Origin: Ustulina deusta
Lineage: Eukaryota > Ascomycota > Sordariomycetes > Xylariales > Xylariaceae
Assembly: GCA_023159155.1 (NCBI GenBank)
Contig: JAJNNX010000048.1
Location: forward strand, 1 to 64,000
Length of the DNA stretch: 64,000 nucleotides
Direction: 5' to 3'
Shown: piece after piece, positions 35,447 through 48,952 of the stretch
How the letters are laid out: every line of letters starts with the position of its first letter
Numbering within the stretch: position 1 is the first letter of the stretch
Notes under the pieces: generated by a model
Told to the model about the DNA's origin: nothing
The model's database searches: none
What the model saw: the letters and a program-made list of their open reading frames with translations, nothing else
Position numbers and translations under genes: made by a program

Positions 35447-36714
35447 TAAGGATACTAGTTCTAGGGGGCATCCACATAGACAGAAGTAGTCCTACTCTTT
35501 CTCACTACGATTTGACACCACAGCTTCGAAGTAAGAGTAAGGAAACACGCAAGCCTCCCTAGATAGCAAGCTGGTAATCGCATCCCACCTAGGAAAGTCA
35601 GAGAGGACAGACAAGATCGCTGCCAGGGCCGGATTTGACATACCACGTTAGTAAGCCCACCTGCACGACTGCTCTGGGTGATTGAGTCCAAGTCCTTATG
35701 CCGCCACATGCTTCAAGAAGGGCAAAGGCTCCCGTAAGACGTATGCCCCAATCCCCCAGGGTTGAATGAGTTTCCTATTGCCAATTATGAGATGGACAGG
35801 GGCCAGGACGACGTGGGGGGGGGGGGGGGGGGGGGGGGCTAGGAGCTTACATCGAGTGAGAATAGAATGATGATAGCGTCGAGCATTTGATAAACGTCTG
35901 CCACATTGCACCATGTGCTGACACCTTCACGGAGTAACTGAAGTGCCATACGGCGGTGATCCTCCATGGCTGGACTTTCGACATGGTGGCCAGCCAAGGC
36001 CATCACGGCATGGAGCAGGAAGAGAGGCTCCGAATTGCAACCCTTGCGGTACTGGAATGGGTTGATCTGTAGGTCGGAGGTTAACGGAATCTTGCAAAAC
36101 TCTTGGTTGTCTGACTGTTAACAAACACAACTACAAATGGGTGTGGAAATCCGTACATCTGGTAAGAATGGGTCCAAACCGGCGAGAGATGCTATTGTAC
36201 AGTATGCTCGATGGTGTCAAAGTGTAATCGTAGCGCCTAGTGTGGGCTAAGCCTCCCCGTCCTGGCAAGACAGCCGCTGCCTGGATCGGCGCTCCATGGG
36301 AGTCAACCGTTCTGCCGGTTCTCTGAATAGGCCCGTTCTGACTACTCTTGGCCGGCGAGTTATTATTCGAGCCCCAGGGGGCGGAGAGCCTATCGGTCTC
36401 ATCGAACGGTTGGGTTGTGTTGTGTCACCGATCTCCTCGATATCTGGACTTGACTGGCTGTCAGGGCTTGTCAGACAGTCGCTCGTGCCAAGAGCAGCAG
36501 GCGTTTCCCGAGCGGTTACGACGGGTCTTCGGATGGAACGCTGCGGCTCATGATCTGACGGGACAGGTTCTGACACGGGGTATTCGCATATGAACTCGAA
36601 CTGTTGTGGCGCAGATCCATTTACTGCCGGTCTATTTCTGCGCGCTACCGACTTCTTCACGGGCTTCCGAGACAGCGAGAACCCCGGTTGCCACAATAAT
36701 TGATTTTCAGGCAT
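35447..36714 (-). pseudogene. Fungal-specific transcription regulator, truncated and nonsense-mutated
   Basis: Exons of a fungal-trans_2-type regulator can be followed on the minus strand. An N-terminal part lies at 36714-36247 (QFEFICEYPVSEP). Then come YTLTPSSILYNSISRRFGPI near 36200 and, after an intron, DNQEFCKIPLTSDLQINPFQY through LLHAVMALAGHH to ILFSLD. After another intron follow ETHSTLGDWGIRLTGAFALL and LEACGGIRTW, and after a last intron WDAITSLLSREACVFPYSYF. The sequence then meets a TAG at 35492-35494 where relatives have Trp, continues LCGCPLELV and stops being regulator sequence near 35447, where MFS sequence begins. No Zn2Cys6 cluster was found upstream of 36714. The exon join in the N-terminal third is unresolved. 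Confidence 0.72.
35815..35838. repeat. 24-base poly-G tract
   Basis: An uninterrupted run of 24 G on the plus strand, inside an intron of the truncated regulator. Length may be unreliable in assembly. Confidence 0.85.
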
Positions 36715-37760
36715 CTCTGATGGCGCCTACTTAAACTGGAATTCTGCTGGATCGGTGCGTTGTCCACACTGAGGCAGTGTCATGTTCCGCGTCCATGATA
36801 ATCAACAACGGAGGACTAAGCAACGCTAAGCGACCCACTAATATCAGCCGAGTTTTGGGGACATCCGGGTCCCTCTAACCGTGTTTAGTCTATTGCCTCA
36901 TCTGGACAATTACCGTTTTAGGTTACGACCTTCATTTTGCACATTGGCTGGCACTGCATTTATTACTTATTACCGCTACGGCTTGTGGCAGCAATGGGGG
37001 ATGCAGAGGTCTGCGGATTTGGCCACACAATATTCCCTCTTCCACCGATCAACTCCTTGGTCCACTGCCATGGACAGCCTAGTTAATCTATTATCTGCCT
37101 TTTTAGGCATTAGGCACAGCCTCTCTCCCAACCATCTTCGCGGTCTCCGCCATGTAGTCATCGTCTGCCTTTGCCTGTCTTCGACGTTATCCACACTGAT
37201 AGAATGAAAGGCCTCGATTACCTCTCCAATAATATTCAACTGCGCTGCCCTCCAAAGCCTAAGAGAGCCCCTATCTTTAACCGTACCACACTGCCAGCGT
37301 TAATAAGTTTGTCAATTCAGCCTTCCATCATCTCCTTCAATTGTTCAAAGTAGGTGTAATGCCACCTAGACTGCGATCACCAAACAGCAATATGCCTGGC
37401 TGGATTAAGTACCTAGGAAAAGGGGACCAAAACAAGTTCTGACAGACTAGCGTATCTATAGAGGCATTGCATTAAGGATCGGCCCGAGCCGCAATATTGA
37501 GCACTCTAGACAACGCTGTCAGCTGACTTATCGTAGCAGTACAGCGGTACAGCCGCCAGCTCTCCCTTTTGCCACCAGACTCTCGACTACACCACAGCAT
37601 CGTATTAAGGGAACCAGAACCATCGAATACTCAGAACCTCCCGGCCGCCTTGCTCCTAGCCACCCTGCTCTAGAGCCTGCTCCACCAATCAAAAGTAGCT
37701 TCTAAAGTTATTCTACAGCACATAATAGGGCACTCCACAAGTAGGGGGTACGTATGTATT
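36715..37760. other. Intergenic region at the island edge
   Basis: No gene supported. Several open frames of 60-110 codons exist on both strands without splice logic or domains. Base composition turns AT-rich at about 37760. Confidence 0.45.
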
Positions 37761-40700
37761 AGGGGGAGCGTAAGCCTTTTTTAGCTAGTTTTTGGATTAA
37801 AGCTGCTATTAGAGCGCTAATAAAAAGTTTAATATATTGCTGCTTTGAAAGCTAGTTATAAATTGCTTACTATTAAAATATAAAGCAAATAAAAAATAAT
37901 ATATTAAAATAACAAAATTTAACTTTTAATAATTTTTTATTATTACTTTTTTTAGTTTTTAAGCTTTAGTAATTAAAATAATAAATAAAATAAATTTATT
38001 ATATATTTATTATATATATATATTTATAATTATAATATTATAAAAAAATAAATTATATAATAAATCTTTAAACTTTATAAAATTATTTATTTATAATATA
38101 TAATAAAATATTTTATAAATAAAAAATATATATATATTAAAAAAAATATAAACTTTTTTTAGTTAGTTTTTAAATTAAAATTATTATTAAAATATTAATA
38201 AAAAATTTAATATATTATTATTTTAAAAACTAGTTATAAACTATTTAAACTTATGTTTTAAATTATATTAAAATAATTATTTTAAATTATAATAAATAAT
38301 TAGTTTAAATTTAATAAAATAATTTATATATTAAAAAATATATTTTAATTAGTTAATTTATATAAATAAAACTAATATAGCTTGCTATATAAAAAGCTTT
38401 ATTATATATTATAAACTTTTTTTTTTTTTTAAATATTATATATTTTTAATATATATTATATAATAATAAATTTATATTAAATTTAAGCTAATATTAAAAT
38501 AGCTTTGCTTTATTTTATTATTTTTAATTTATTACTACTATTATATTTTTTAAAACAGCTTTTATAAAAAAATAACTTATTAGCTCTGCTTTTTTTAACT
38601 TATATAGCAAATATAAGTTTTATATAAATTTAAAACAAATTTAAAGCTAATTTAAATAAATTAAAAATTTATAATTATAATAAAATATTAAATATATTAT
38701 ATTTATTATATTTATTATATTTATATTTATAAAAATAATTATATTAATAGTTATATTTTTATAAATATATTATATAAATTTAATATAAATTTAATTTTAA
38801 TTTAGTTCTAAATTAATATAAATAATTATAATATTAATAAATAATAAAATTTATTTATATAAACTTATTAAGCTATTTATTTAAACTAGATTAATAAAAA
38901 AGTTTTTAAAAGTTTTTATTTTATTAGTTATAGATATTTTAAATAAATTAAAAATAAATTTAATATTAATTTATATAGCTTTTTTTAAAAAAATAATTAA
39001 TAATATTTAAAAATAAGTTTATTATATTACTAATAAAAACAAATACTAAAAAATAAAATAAAATATAAATAAAACAAATATAATATAAATTTAAAATAAA
39101 TAATATTTAAATTTTAAATTAAGTTATAATTTTTTAAATAAACTTTTTTTAAACTATATTTAAGTTAAATTTAACTTTAATTTTTTTATAACTAAAATTT
39201 TTTACTAAATTATTATAAACTATTATATATTTTTATTATATATATAATATTATAATAATAACTAAAATATAATATATTATAATAAAAAAGCAAGCTTTAT
39301 TTATATTTAGTTTTTTTAATATTAAAATATTTTATAATTAATCCTAAAACAAAACGTTTTAAAATTTAGAACTTTTTATTTATTAATATTTTATAATACT
39401 ATTTTATTATATTAAAAAAATAATAGCTTAATAGTTTTAAATCTTTTTTATTTATTTTTATATTATAAATATATTAAATAGTACTATAACAAAAGCTATA
39501 ATTTATATATATATTATAATTAATACTTAAATAAATTAACCTATTTTAGAATATATTTTTTGCTTGGGTTTTTATAAAAACACTATATATAAGTTAAAAT
39601 AGCAGCAAATAATCTATAATATAAATTAGTATATTTTTTTAGTTTAACAGTTTATTTATATAAACTATTAAACAAACTAGTCCTTTTATTATACCTAATA
39701 TTATATAAACTTTAAAATAGTTTTTATTTATTTTTATATTATAAAAAAATACCTAAAAATATAATCTATTTTATATTAATTATATTACTAACTTTAAAAA
39801 GCCTAATATATACTATTTTTAAAAGTTATTTAAGTTAAAATTATTATAAATAATTTTTTTTAAATAAAAAAAGCTATACTATACTATAATAAATATTATA
39901 TTAGCTACTAATATATTATATAAGTTTTTATTAGCTATAACTATTTCTAATATAAGTTTAGCTAATATTAATTCTATAATTAGGTTTTTTTTTAAAGTTC
40001 TTTATTTATAAAAAAATAAATATATTATATTTTAAATTAAATAATAAATAATAAATATAAAAACTTTTAAATATTAATATATTTAATATAAAGTTAATAT
40101 AAACTAAATATAATATAAATATATATAAGCTTATTAATAAGTTTTAAATTATTTTTTAAAAAAAAATTATATATTTTATTACATATATAAAAAACTAATA
40201 TTTAAAGTAATACAAACTAAACTATTATATTCTAGCTTAAATATTATATTTTATATATTTTTATTATTAATTTATAATTTTTTTATATTAATTTTATTAA
40301 GCAAATATATATTAAACAAATATATAAGTCCTTATAATACTAGCTATACAAGTTTATTTTATTTTAAAAACATAAGGTTAGCTAGCCTTTAATAAATTTT
40401 ATTAGTTAGAACATAAATTAGCAATTATAACAAAATTAGCTTAAAAAAATATTTATTAATTTATTATCTAAAAAAATTATTTAGCAAACTTAAAAGCAGA
40501 TATTTTAGTATATTATAAATCTAAAAAAAACAAATTTTTTATTAATATATTAATTAGCTTTTATTAAACTATTATATTATTAATATAAATTACTACTATA
40601 CTTAACTTTTAATATATATACTAATATATAAATACTAATTAAATTATAATAGTTTTAAATATATTAATATTTAGATCTACTTTAATATTAAAACAAAAAT

Positions 40701-40921
40701 AAGCGAAAATTTATAATTTTAAAATAAAGAAATTTTTGTACTAAAGTCCTATTATTAGGCCTTTTTTATATTAAAAGCTACTAAAACTTATTTTTAATAT
40801 ATTTATAAATAAATAAAAATATTTATAATTTATATTTATTAAAAAATAAATTTTATTAAAATTACTTAATAAGTTGTACTACTATTTAAAGTTTTATTTT
40901 ATAAATATAAAAAAAATATAA
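37761..40921. other. AT-rich RIP-type sequence, unassigned
   Basis: No gene recognised. Very AT-rich, TA-rich repeat remains of unknown type immediately left of the nested retroelements. Confidence 0.5.
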
Positions 40922-40926
40922 AATAT

Positions 40927-41053
40927 TGTTGGATTAAGTGGTGGCTAAGTAGTGATGTGAGCCACATAGTGGCTAGTAAGAGGTGCTTTTATAAGGGGTA
41001 TGCCCTTAGCAAATAGAGCGTTATATAGCTAAATGAGTAGATCTACACCTAAC
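40927..41053 (+). repeat. Left half of outer element 5' LTR
   Basis: Matches the first half of the 3' LTR at 58234 onward (ATTAAGTGGTGGCTA and GGGGTATGCCCTTAGC shared). It ends in CTAAC, the target duplication of element A. Confidence 0.88.
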
Positions 41054-44000
41054 TGTCACAATCAGTCAAGTAAAGCTTTTATAGCTAGTTTATTAATACT
41101 ATGGACAAAGACTTTAAGCTAAAGAAAAAAGAAAGGAAGGAAGAAAATTAGAGTTTATAGGGTAGGTAGATATAGACTTTATATATATAGCTACAGAGTT
41201 AGGTTGGTCCGTGCGCTGATTTTTTATTTTATTGCTATATAGGTCTAGAGTTCTTGCAGGTCTTGCTAAAACTGTACCTAAAACTATATAAACTATACTA
41301 ACTATTATACTACTTTTTTTAAAAACTAAAAATTTAAATATAGTTTTAACTTAAAGTTATTAATAATATTAAGTTTATATAGTTTTTTTATATTATATTA
41401 TTTTATTATTGTTTTTATAATTGTTTATAAATTTATTAACTACTGCTATATATATTTATTTTTATAATTTTATAAAAAGTTTAAAAGCTTTTTTATAAAT
41501 TTTATAAAATTAGTTAAGTTTGATTAGTATATTTTTAAAATTTTAAGCTATATATTAAGTATTATTAGAATTATAGCTTTTTTAAATAATTTAGTATTGT
41601 AACTTTTTGCTTTTTTTATATATTTTTAATTATTTAATTTGTTTAATTTTAAATTTTGTTTTATTATTAATATTTTTGGCTAAAAGCAATAATTAGATTT
41701 ATTAAAATAAAAAGTTATTGCTTACTTTTTATAATTAGTTAGTATAAAATAGGTTTTTTATTTTATAAAAGTTAGGCAAATTAAAAATATAGCTAAATTT
41801 TTATTTTTTTAAGATTTTAAAAAGTCTAACTAACTAAAAGTTTAATTTAGTAGTTAATATTTGTGTTATAAAACTTTTTTTTTTTAAAAAGATTTTATTT
41901 TTTATTTTAAAATTTATTAAGTATTTTTTTTTATTAGTTTATAGCTTGTATTATTTTTATATAAAGGTTGCTATATTATATATTATTTTTTAAATGTTTT
42001 AAGTTTAATAGACTAGTTTAAATATTTGCTATTTAGTATTAAAATTTATAATAGTTTTATTAATATTTATTATTAAAAAGTTTTATGTTTTAATTTTTAT
42101 TGTTATTTTTAGTAATAATATATTAATTAATAAATATTATAAAAAATTATATATAAAGTTTAAAACAAAAAAATAAATATTTTAATTGTTTTAATATTTA
42201 TTAATATAAAAATAGAATTATTAGTCTAGTTTTTAATTAATTAATTTTATTGCTTTTTAGGTTTAAAAATAATAAATATTACTAAAGTAGTACTTAGTAC
42301 TTATAAAATTATTAATTATTATTATAAATTTAAAAATAAATAGTTTTATATTATTTAATATTTATATATTTAATATATTAAAAAATTTATATAGATTTTT
42401 ATAATATTATATAGCTAATAATTTTATAATGTTTGTTTTTTTATTAAATAAAGTTATAATTAAACAGCTAAATTTATTTATAAATATTTATATATAGTTA
42501 TAACTTTATTAGTTAAATAGTATATTTTTGCTATTTATTATTATATATTATTATATTATAACTAGTATAAATAATAAGTAAAAAAAGCTAGAAGTTTTAT
42601 TTTATAATATTTTGTTTTTTTATAGTTATAATAATTATATATATATTATTTATAATTATATTTTAAATAAAACTAATAATATTTTTGTTTTAATATTTTG
42701 ATTATTTTATATTAATTTTAATATATAATAATTAAAAATATATAAACTTTTCGAATTAAAGCTATATAAAAAAAAATAGTTCTATTTAAAGTAACCTTAA
42801 ATATATATAGCTTTTTGTTTTTATTTTTTAGATCTTATAACTAGTTTTTTTGTTTAATTAGGTTTACTAAGTTAGCTTTTTAAAAAATATTAAATAAAAA
42901 GTCTATAATTAATATAAAACTTAGTATTTTATTAAATAGGACTAATATTATTATTTATTTTTTAGTTTTTTTAGTTTTAATTATAAAAAGCTTAGTTATT
43001 TTTTTTAATAAAATATTAACTATTATATTTTTTTATTTTAATTAGTATTAAAAAATAATATTAAAGTTTAATAAAAAATTAGCTTAATATATTTATTATA
43101 TTAATAAAATCTATTTATTTAAAAAATATAATAAAGTTTAATAATTAGTTATTATAAAAAACTTAGTTTTAAAAAGCTTTAAGTAGTAATATTTTAAAGT
43201 TTATATTATTACTAAAAGTTTATAGTTTTAAATTAAGTAAGTTTATTTAGTTAATATTATTATTTTAAAAAAATATTTTATAAGTTTTTATATTATATTT
43301 TTTTATTGCTACTAAATAACTTTTTTTATTATATTATATAAAATATTTATTTTTATTTATATTAGTTAGCCGGGCTTAAAAAAAGCTAAAAGAAATATTT
43401 TATAAACTAATAGTTTTATATATTCGAAAGTTTATTTTTATTTTAATCCTATTACAAATAGTTTATTTTTTTTTAATAATTAATTTAAAAAAGCAGCAAT
43501 TTTACTAATATAATAAATAAATATACAAACATAATTATAAAACTTAAAAAATAACTAAATTAATTTAATATTTTTAAAATTATTAAAGTTTTAATTTAAA
43601 ATTGCTTAGATTTTAATAAAGTTAATTTTAATTTTTATTTTAGTTTTTATAATTATTTTTAAATAATTAATAATAAATATATTAAAATAAGATTTTTTAA
43701 TATTTTTTTAATATTTAGCTTAATATAAGCAATAAATTATTTTTTATAATAAGTTTAGTATTATTTTTTACTTTTAAAATAAATTAAAATATTATTTATA
43801 TAAATATTTATAAATTTGTTTAAAAGTTTTTAAATTTATATATTAATAAAGATTTATTACTAAATAATAAAACTTTTTATTAAAATATTTTTTTGCAAGT
43901 TTAAAAAAAAATAATAATATAATTTTATAATTAATAATAATTAATAAAAAACTTTAATAATATTTAGTTTTATAAATTAAATAATATTATAATAATTAAA

Positions 44001-47000
44001 TATAATATTATTAATATTTAAAACTAATATAATTTAATTTTTTAAATATTTATTTTTTTATTAATAATTAATTATAAATTTATATTTAATTAATTTAAAT
44101 TTAAATTTAAATATAAATAAAATAAAAATAATATTTAAGTTTATATTTTATTTAATAAAATTTATAACTAGCAATTTATTTATAAACTTTTTTTTAAATA
44201 AAATAAACTATATAAATATATAATATTAATAAAGGCTAAAGGTATATTTTTTATTATTAAGTTTTAATATTATATTAAATCTTAGTTATAATAATAGTAA
44301 AATTTTAGATTTTTTTTTTAAAAAAAACTTTTTTAAATATAATAACTAAAAAAATAAAAAACTTTATACTAACTTTATATACTGAAAGTTTTTTTTTTTT
44401 AAAAATAAAATCGGTTTATTATTAAAAGTTTTTTATAATACTATTTAATTAATTTAAATTTTTTTTTTTATAAAATATTAATTATTTTTAAGTTTTTTTA
44501 AATAGCTTAATATAACTATTTTTAATTATTATAAATTTAATTATAATAAGCTTTTTTAAAGTTTTTTTAGCTAGTTATTTTTATTTATTTTAATAAAAAT
44601 AATTCTAAAAGTTTTATATAATTTTTTTAATAGTAATTAAGTTTTTTTTTTTTTAAAAGTTATTATATAAACCCTTTTTATTTTAAGTTTAAAAATTCTA
44701 AATTTTATTTTTATTTTTTTAGTTTTAGTTTTTTTTAGAATAATTTTTTTATTTTTAAAAAATTATTTTAATATTTAATAGTATTTTTTTAATATTTAAT
44801 TATATTAATTTATATTTTTTTATATTTTTAAGTTTATATTTTATTATTTATAACTAAAAAGTTTAATTATAATTATTAATAAAAATTAAACTAATAAAAA
44901 TAAATTATTTAATTAAATTAATTATTATTTTTAAGTTTTTATTAAAATATTTTATTTTATTAATTATTTAATACTAATAATAATATTATAATTAAAATTA
45001 ATAATTTAAAACATTTAGTTTTTAAATTATTAATTATTAATTTTTATAATATATATTAAATATTTATAAATTTTGCTAATTATTTTATTTTAGTAATTAT
45101 AAAACTTTTAAAGTTTAATTAATTAAATTATTTTTATTTTTAATTATTATTTAATTTATTATATAAATTTATAGCTAATTATTAAAAAAATATAAGCTCT
45201 AATATTATATAAAACTAAAATTTTTATTTTAATATTATTAATTTATAATTAAATAAATATTTTAAAAATAATTAATTTGTTTTAGCTATATATTTTAGCT
45301 AAAATAAATAAAAAAACTAATAAAAAAACTTTTATTAATTTTATTTGTTTTTTAAATTAAATAAATTATTAAAGCTATTTTTATTATAGTTTTTTTTTGC
45401 TAATTAAATATTTAAAACTTTAAATTTTTAATTAAAGCAATTAATTAATATATATTTTTTTTTATTATAAATAAAACAAGTTTTATTATTCTAATAAACT
45501 TTTTTTTTTTTATAATTAATATTTATTTTAATTATTTTAAAATAAATATTTTAAAACTTTTAAAATTAGCTAAAAATTAATAAGCTAATTTATTAAAAAC
45601 TTAATTATTTAAATTAAATTTTTATTTAATTAAATTAATAAGTTTAGTTTATTAATAATTTTTATAAACTTATTTAATATTATATATTAATTTAATAATT
45701 TTATTAATAAATAATTTATAAAAAATATTTAAATTTATAAAAACTTTATATAAGTTTTTTTTTAAATTTATATAAAAATAGTTTTATAATTTATATTTTT
45801 ATTATAACTTAATAAATTAATATTTTTAAATTAAACTATTAAATATAAAAATAAATTTATTAATATTTTTATTAGTTTTATATATATAAATTTAAAATAT
45901 TTTATAAATAATAATTATTTAATTAAAATTATAATAAATTATTAATAAAATTTAAATTATTTTAATAATATTATTAAATAGTTTTTTAATTAAATAAAAA
46001 TATATTTTTATTAATTTTTTAATATATTTTTTTAATTAGTTTATAATATATTAAAATTAATTATTTTTAGTTTAAAATATAATAATATTTTTATTTAGTT
46101 TTTTTATTAGTTTATAAACCTAATTATTAAATAAAGCTTTATTTTTTATAAACTTATTAAAATTAATTTTTTATATTTTAGTTTTTTTAATATAAATAAA
46201 ATTTAAAGCATTAAAAAATAAACTAATAAAATAAAAAATAAATAAAATAATAAAACTAAAAAGTTTAAAATTAATATTTTTAAATATATTTTTTATTATT
46301 AAATTATAATTATTTTTTAAAAATATTAAAATAAACATATTAAAAAATTAATATTTTATTTTTTTTATTTATTAAAAATGTTTTATTAAAACTAATATAA
46401 AATTATAAGCTTATATAGCTATAATATTTAGTGCTATATTTTTAAGTATATTATTTATTTTAAATTATTTTAGTTCTAGTTTAGATTTTGTTTTTTTAAG
46501 TTTTAATTTTTTAATTTTTTTATATTTTTTTTTAAATATTAGTTCGTTTAAAGCGTTTATAAAAAAGTTTAATACTTAATTTTTTTTTTTTTTTATAAAA
46601 AAAAAAATTTTAAAATTATTTAATAATAAAAAGCTAACTATATTTAAAAATTAAAATTATTTTAATTATTTAAAAACTAAAAAAAAAAAAAAAATATTTA
46701 AAGTTAAATTTTTTATAAGTTATTAATTTTTAAATAATATAAAAATTAAAAAATTTATTAAAATTATATTAAAATTAGATTTATATTATAAAATATATAA
46801 TTTTTTATATTAAATATATAATTAAAAAAAAAATTTTTATTTATATTTTATTAATTATAACAAAATAAAAAATATATATTTATTAAATATTTATTAATAA
46901 ATAATTAATAATATTAAAATAGTATTATAATTAGTTAAATAAAGCTTTTATAGCTAGTTTATTAATATTATAAATAAAAATTTTAAGCTAAAAAAAAAAA

Positions 47001-47177
47001 ATAAAAAATAAAAAGTTAGAGTTTATAAAATAAGTAGATATAGATTCTATATATATAGCTATAGAGTTAGGTTGGTCTATGCGCTAACTTTTTATTTTAT
47101 TGCTATATAGGTCTAAAGTTCTTGCAGGTCTTGCTAAAACTATACCTAAAATTATATAAACTATACTAACTGTTATA
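41054..47177. mobile_element. LTR retroelement A, inserted in the outer element's 5' LTR
   Basis: 6,124 bp with LTRs 41054-41309 (256 bp) and 46923-47177 (255 bp). Ends are TGTCACAATC and TGTTATA (TA from CA). Flanked by CTAAC on both sides (41049-41053 and 47178-47182), interrupting the outer LTR exactly there. The internal region is so heavily mutated that no gag or pol domain could be read in either strand, so class and coding strand are open. A partial second copy lies at 1-1077. Confidence 0.82.
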
Positions 47178-47303
47178 CTAACTATATAAAGGATATATAT
47201 ATATATAAAGTGTAGAATATACCTATATAGACTTATAATAATAATAATATAATAGACTTTTTATAGGTAATAAATAGCAAGATTACTAGTACTAAATCTA
47301 ATA
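47178..47303 (+). repeat. Right half of outer element 5' LTR
   Basis: Matches the second half of the 3' LTR (TATATAAAGGATATATAT, then GTGTAGAATATACC). It begins with the second CTAAC duplication and ends in CTAATA. Confidence 0.88.
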
Positions 47304-48952
47304 ATTAAGAGTTTTATTAATATTTTATATTTTATTGCTAGCGAGCTTTTTACCGGCATATATATTTGCCGGCGATCTATTCGAAATATTTTATTACAAG
47401 CGCTTTAAATAGTACTAGCAAGCCTTTTAATAATAGAACTAGAGCACTATTGATCTTTTCGTTATATAACCTATAGCAAACAATTTAAACATGCGATTTA
47501 TATACGTAAATATTCTACTACAAGCGCTACAAATATTAACAGCAAGCGTTCTTTTTATAGCAAGCAATCCTATTAAACTTAGCAATCCTATTAAACCTAG
47601 CTAAACAGCCCGCTATAATAGCTATAATAACTATTTTTAATTTATTTAATAACTTTTTATTATAGAAAAAAGATTTTATTACTAGCGCTTATAGCCAAGA
47701 TTTATAAAACTATATAATATTTATAAATCGAGCTCTATAGCTTATAATACTAAAAGCGCGAGTAATTAATAAATTCTTTTTAAACCTAAATACTAATCTT
47801 TTTACTACTATATACGCAGATCTTACTACTACTAAAAAACAATTATATTAATATATTAAACAGCGCTACAATATAGCTTTTAAATATTATAATAGTTATT
47901 ATATTAAAATTACTAAGCTTACTAAATAAATATAGAAAATAGTTTATTTTAACTATTAATTAACTTATATAAAAGCAATCCAAACTATTAATTAATAATA
48001 TAATAACTTAAAAAAACTTAGTAATATAACATAAATAACTCTAAAGTTTAAATATAAATATAAATATATAATATTTATTAATGTATTAATTAAAAAATAT
48101 ATTATAAATCTTATTAAATGGACTAATATATAACTAAACAAAATTATTAAAATTTATACCGGAAAGTTTAAAATAAATACTTTCGAACTAATTACTAATT
48201 TAAAAAAAGCTTTTTAAAAGTTTTATCTAGACTAAACTATATTATTTAAGTTTATATACTATACTACTATAATAAATAATATTTTAAAATATTAGACTAT
48301 AGTTATTAAATTATATTAAAAAACTAATATATAAAACTTTTTAAGAACTACTAAAAGGAGCATCTAGTTAATATTTACTACTAAGGCAAAAAGCCCAAAA
48401 AGCTAAAAAAGCTTAAAATGTTTAAAAAATTTAATATTAATAGTAATAGTAACAATTATAATAGCAATAATAATAATAGCAAAAATAGTAAGCTTATTAG
48501 CTATTTAGAATCTAATCGCAATAGTAATTGCAAAAATAGCAAGCCTACTAGTTATTTTAAATCTAATTGCAATAATAAAAATAGTAATAGTAAAAATAGC
48601 AAGCTTACTAATTATTTTAAATTTGATTATTTATTTAAAAATAACAAATAATAGCTTAGCAGTAACAAAAAAAGCCCTAAATATACTTTTATTAAGCGTT
48701 ATTGCACTAATATATATACTTAGGCCAAAAGAGAGAACTTTAATATAATAGATTATATGTTTTATTATAGCTATTACTTAAAAACATACTACTAATATAT
48801 TTTTTTAAAGCTTAAACCTAATAAATAGGTTTTTAACCCTATAACTAAGCAACTAGCTAGCTAGCAAATAAAATATAATAAAGGCGTCCAGTATACTTTT
48901 AAAAAAGTATAAAAGCAATTAGACTTGCGCTAAAAAAGTGGTACTAAGTACT
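47304..48952 (+). other. Gag-like region of the outer element
   Basis: Mutated sequence with stops, in which gag-like fragments can be read on the plus strand near 48150-48400. The open frame 48418-48651 (77 residues, ATG) encodes a low-complexity Asn/Ser/Lys protein with about three copies of an NSKNSKL...YF unit, resembling the basic tail or linker region of a nucleocapsid. Not an active gene. Confidence 0.45.

Noticed and set aside
36881..37207. 108-codon plus-strand frame at the right edge of the island
   Set aside because: Non-ATG-like context, no recognisable domain, overlaps minus-strand frames of similar length.
26908..37545. Short similarity GCTGACTTAT...GTACA at about 26911 and 37518
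   Set aside because: About 23 nt with three transitions and no extension on either side; too short to call a repeat.
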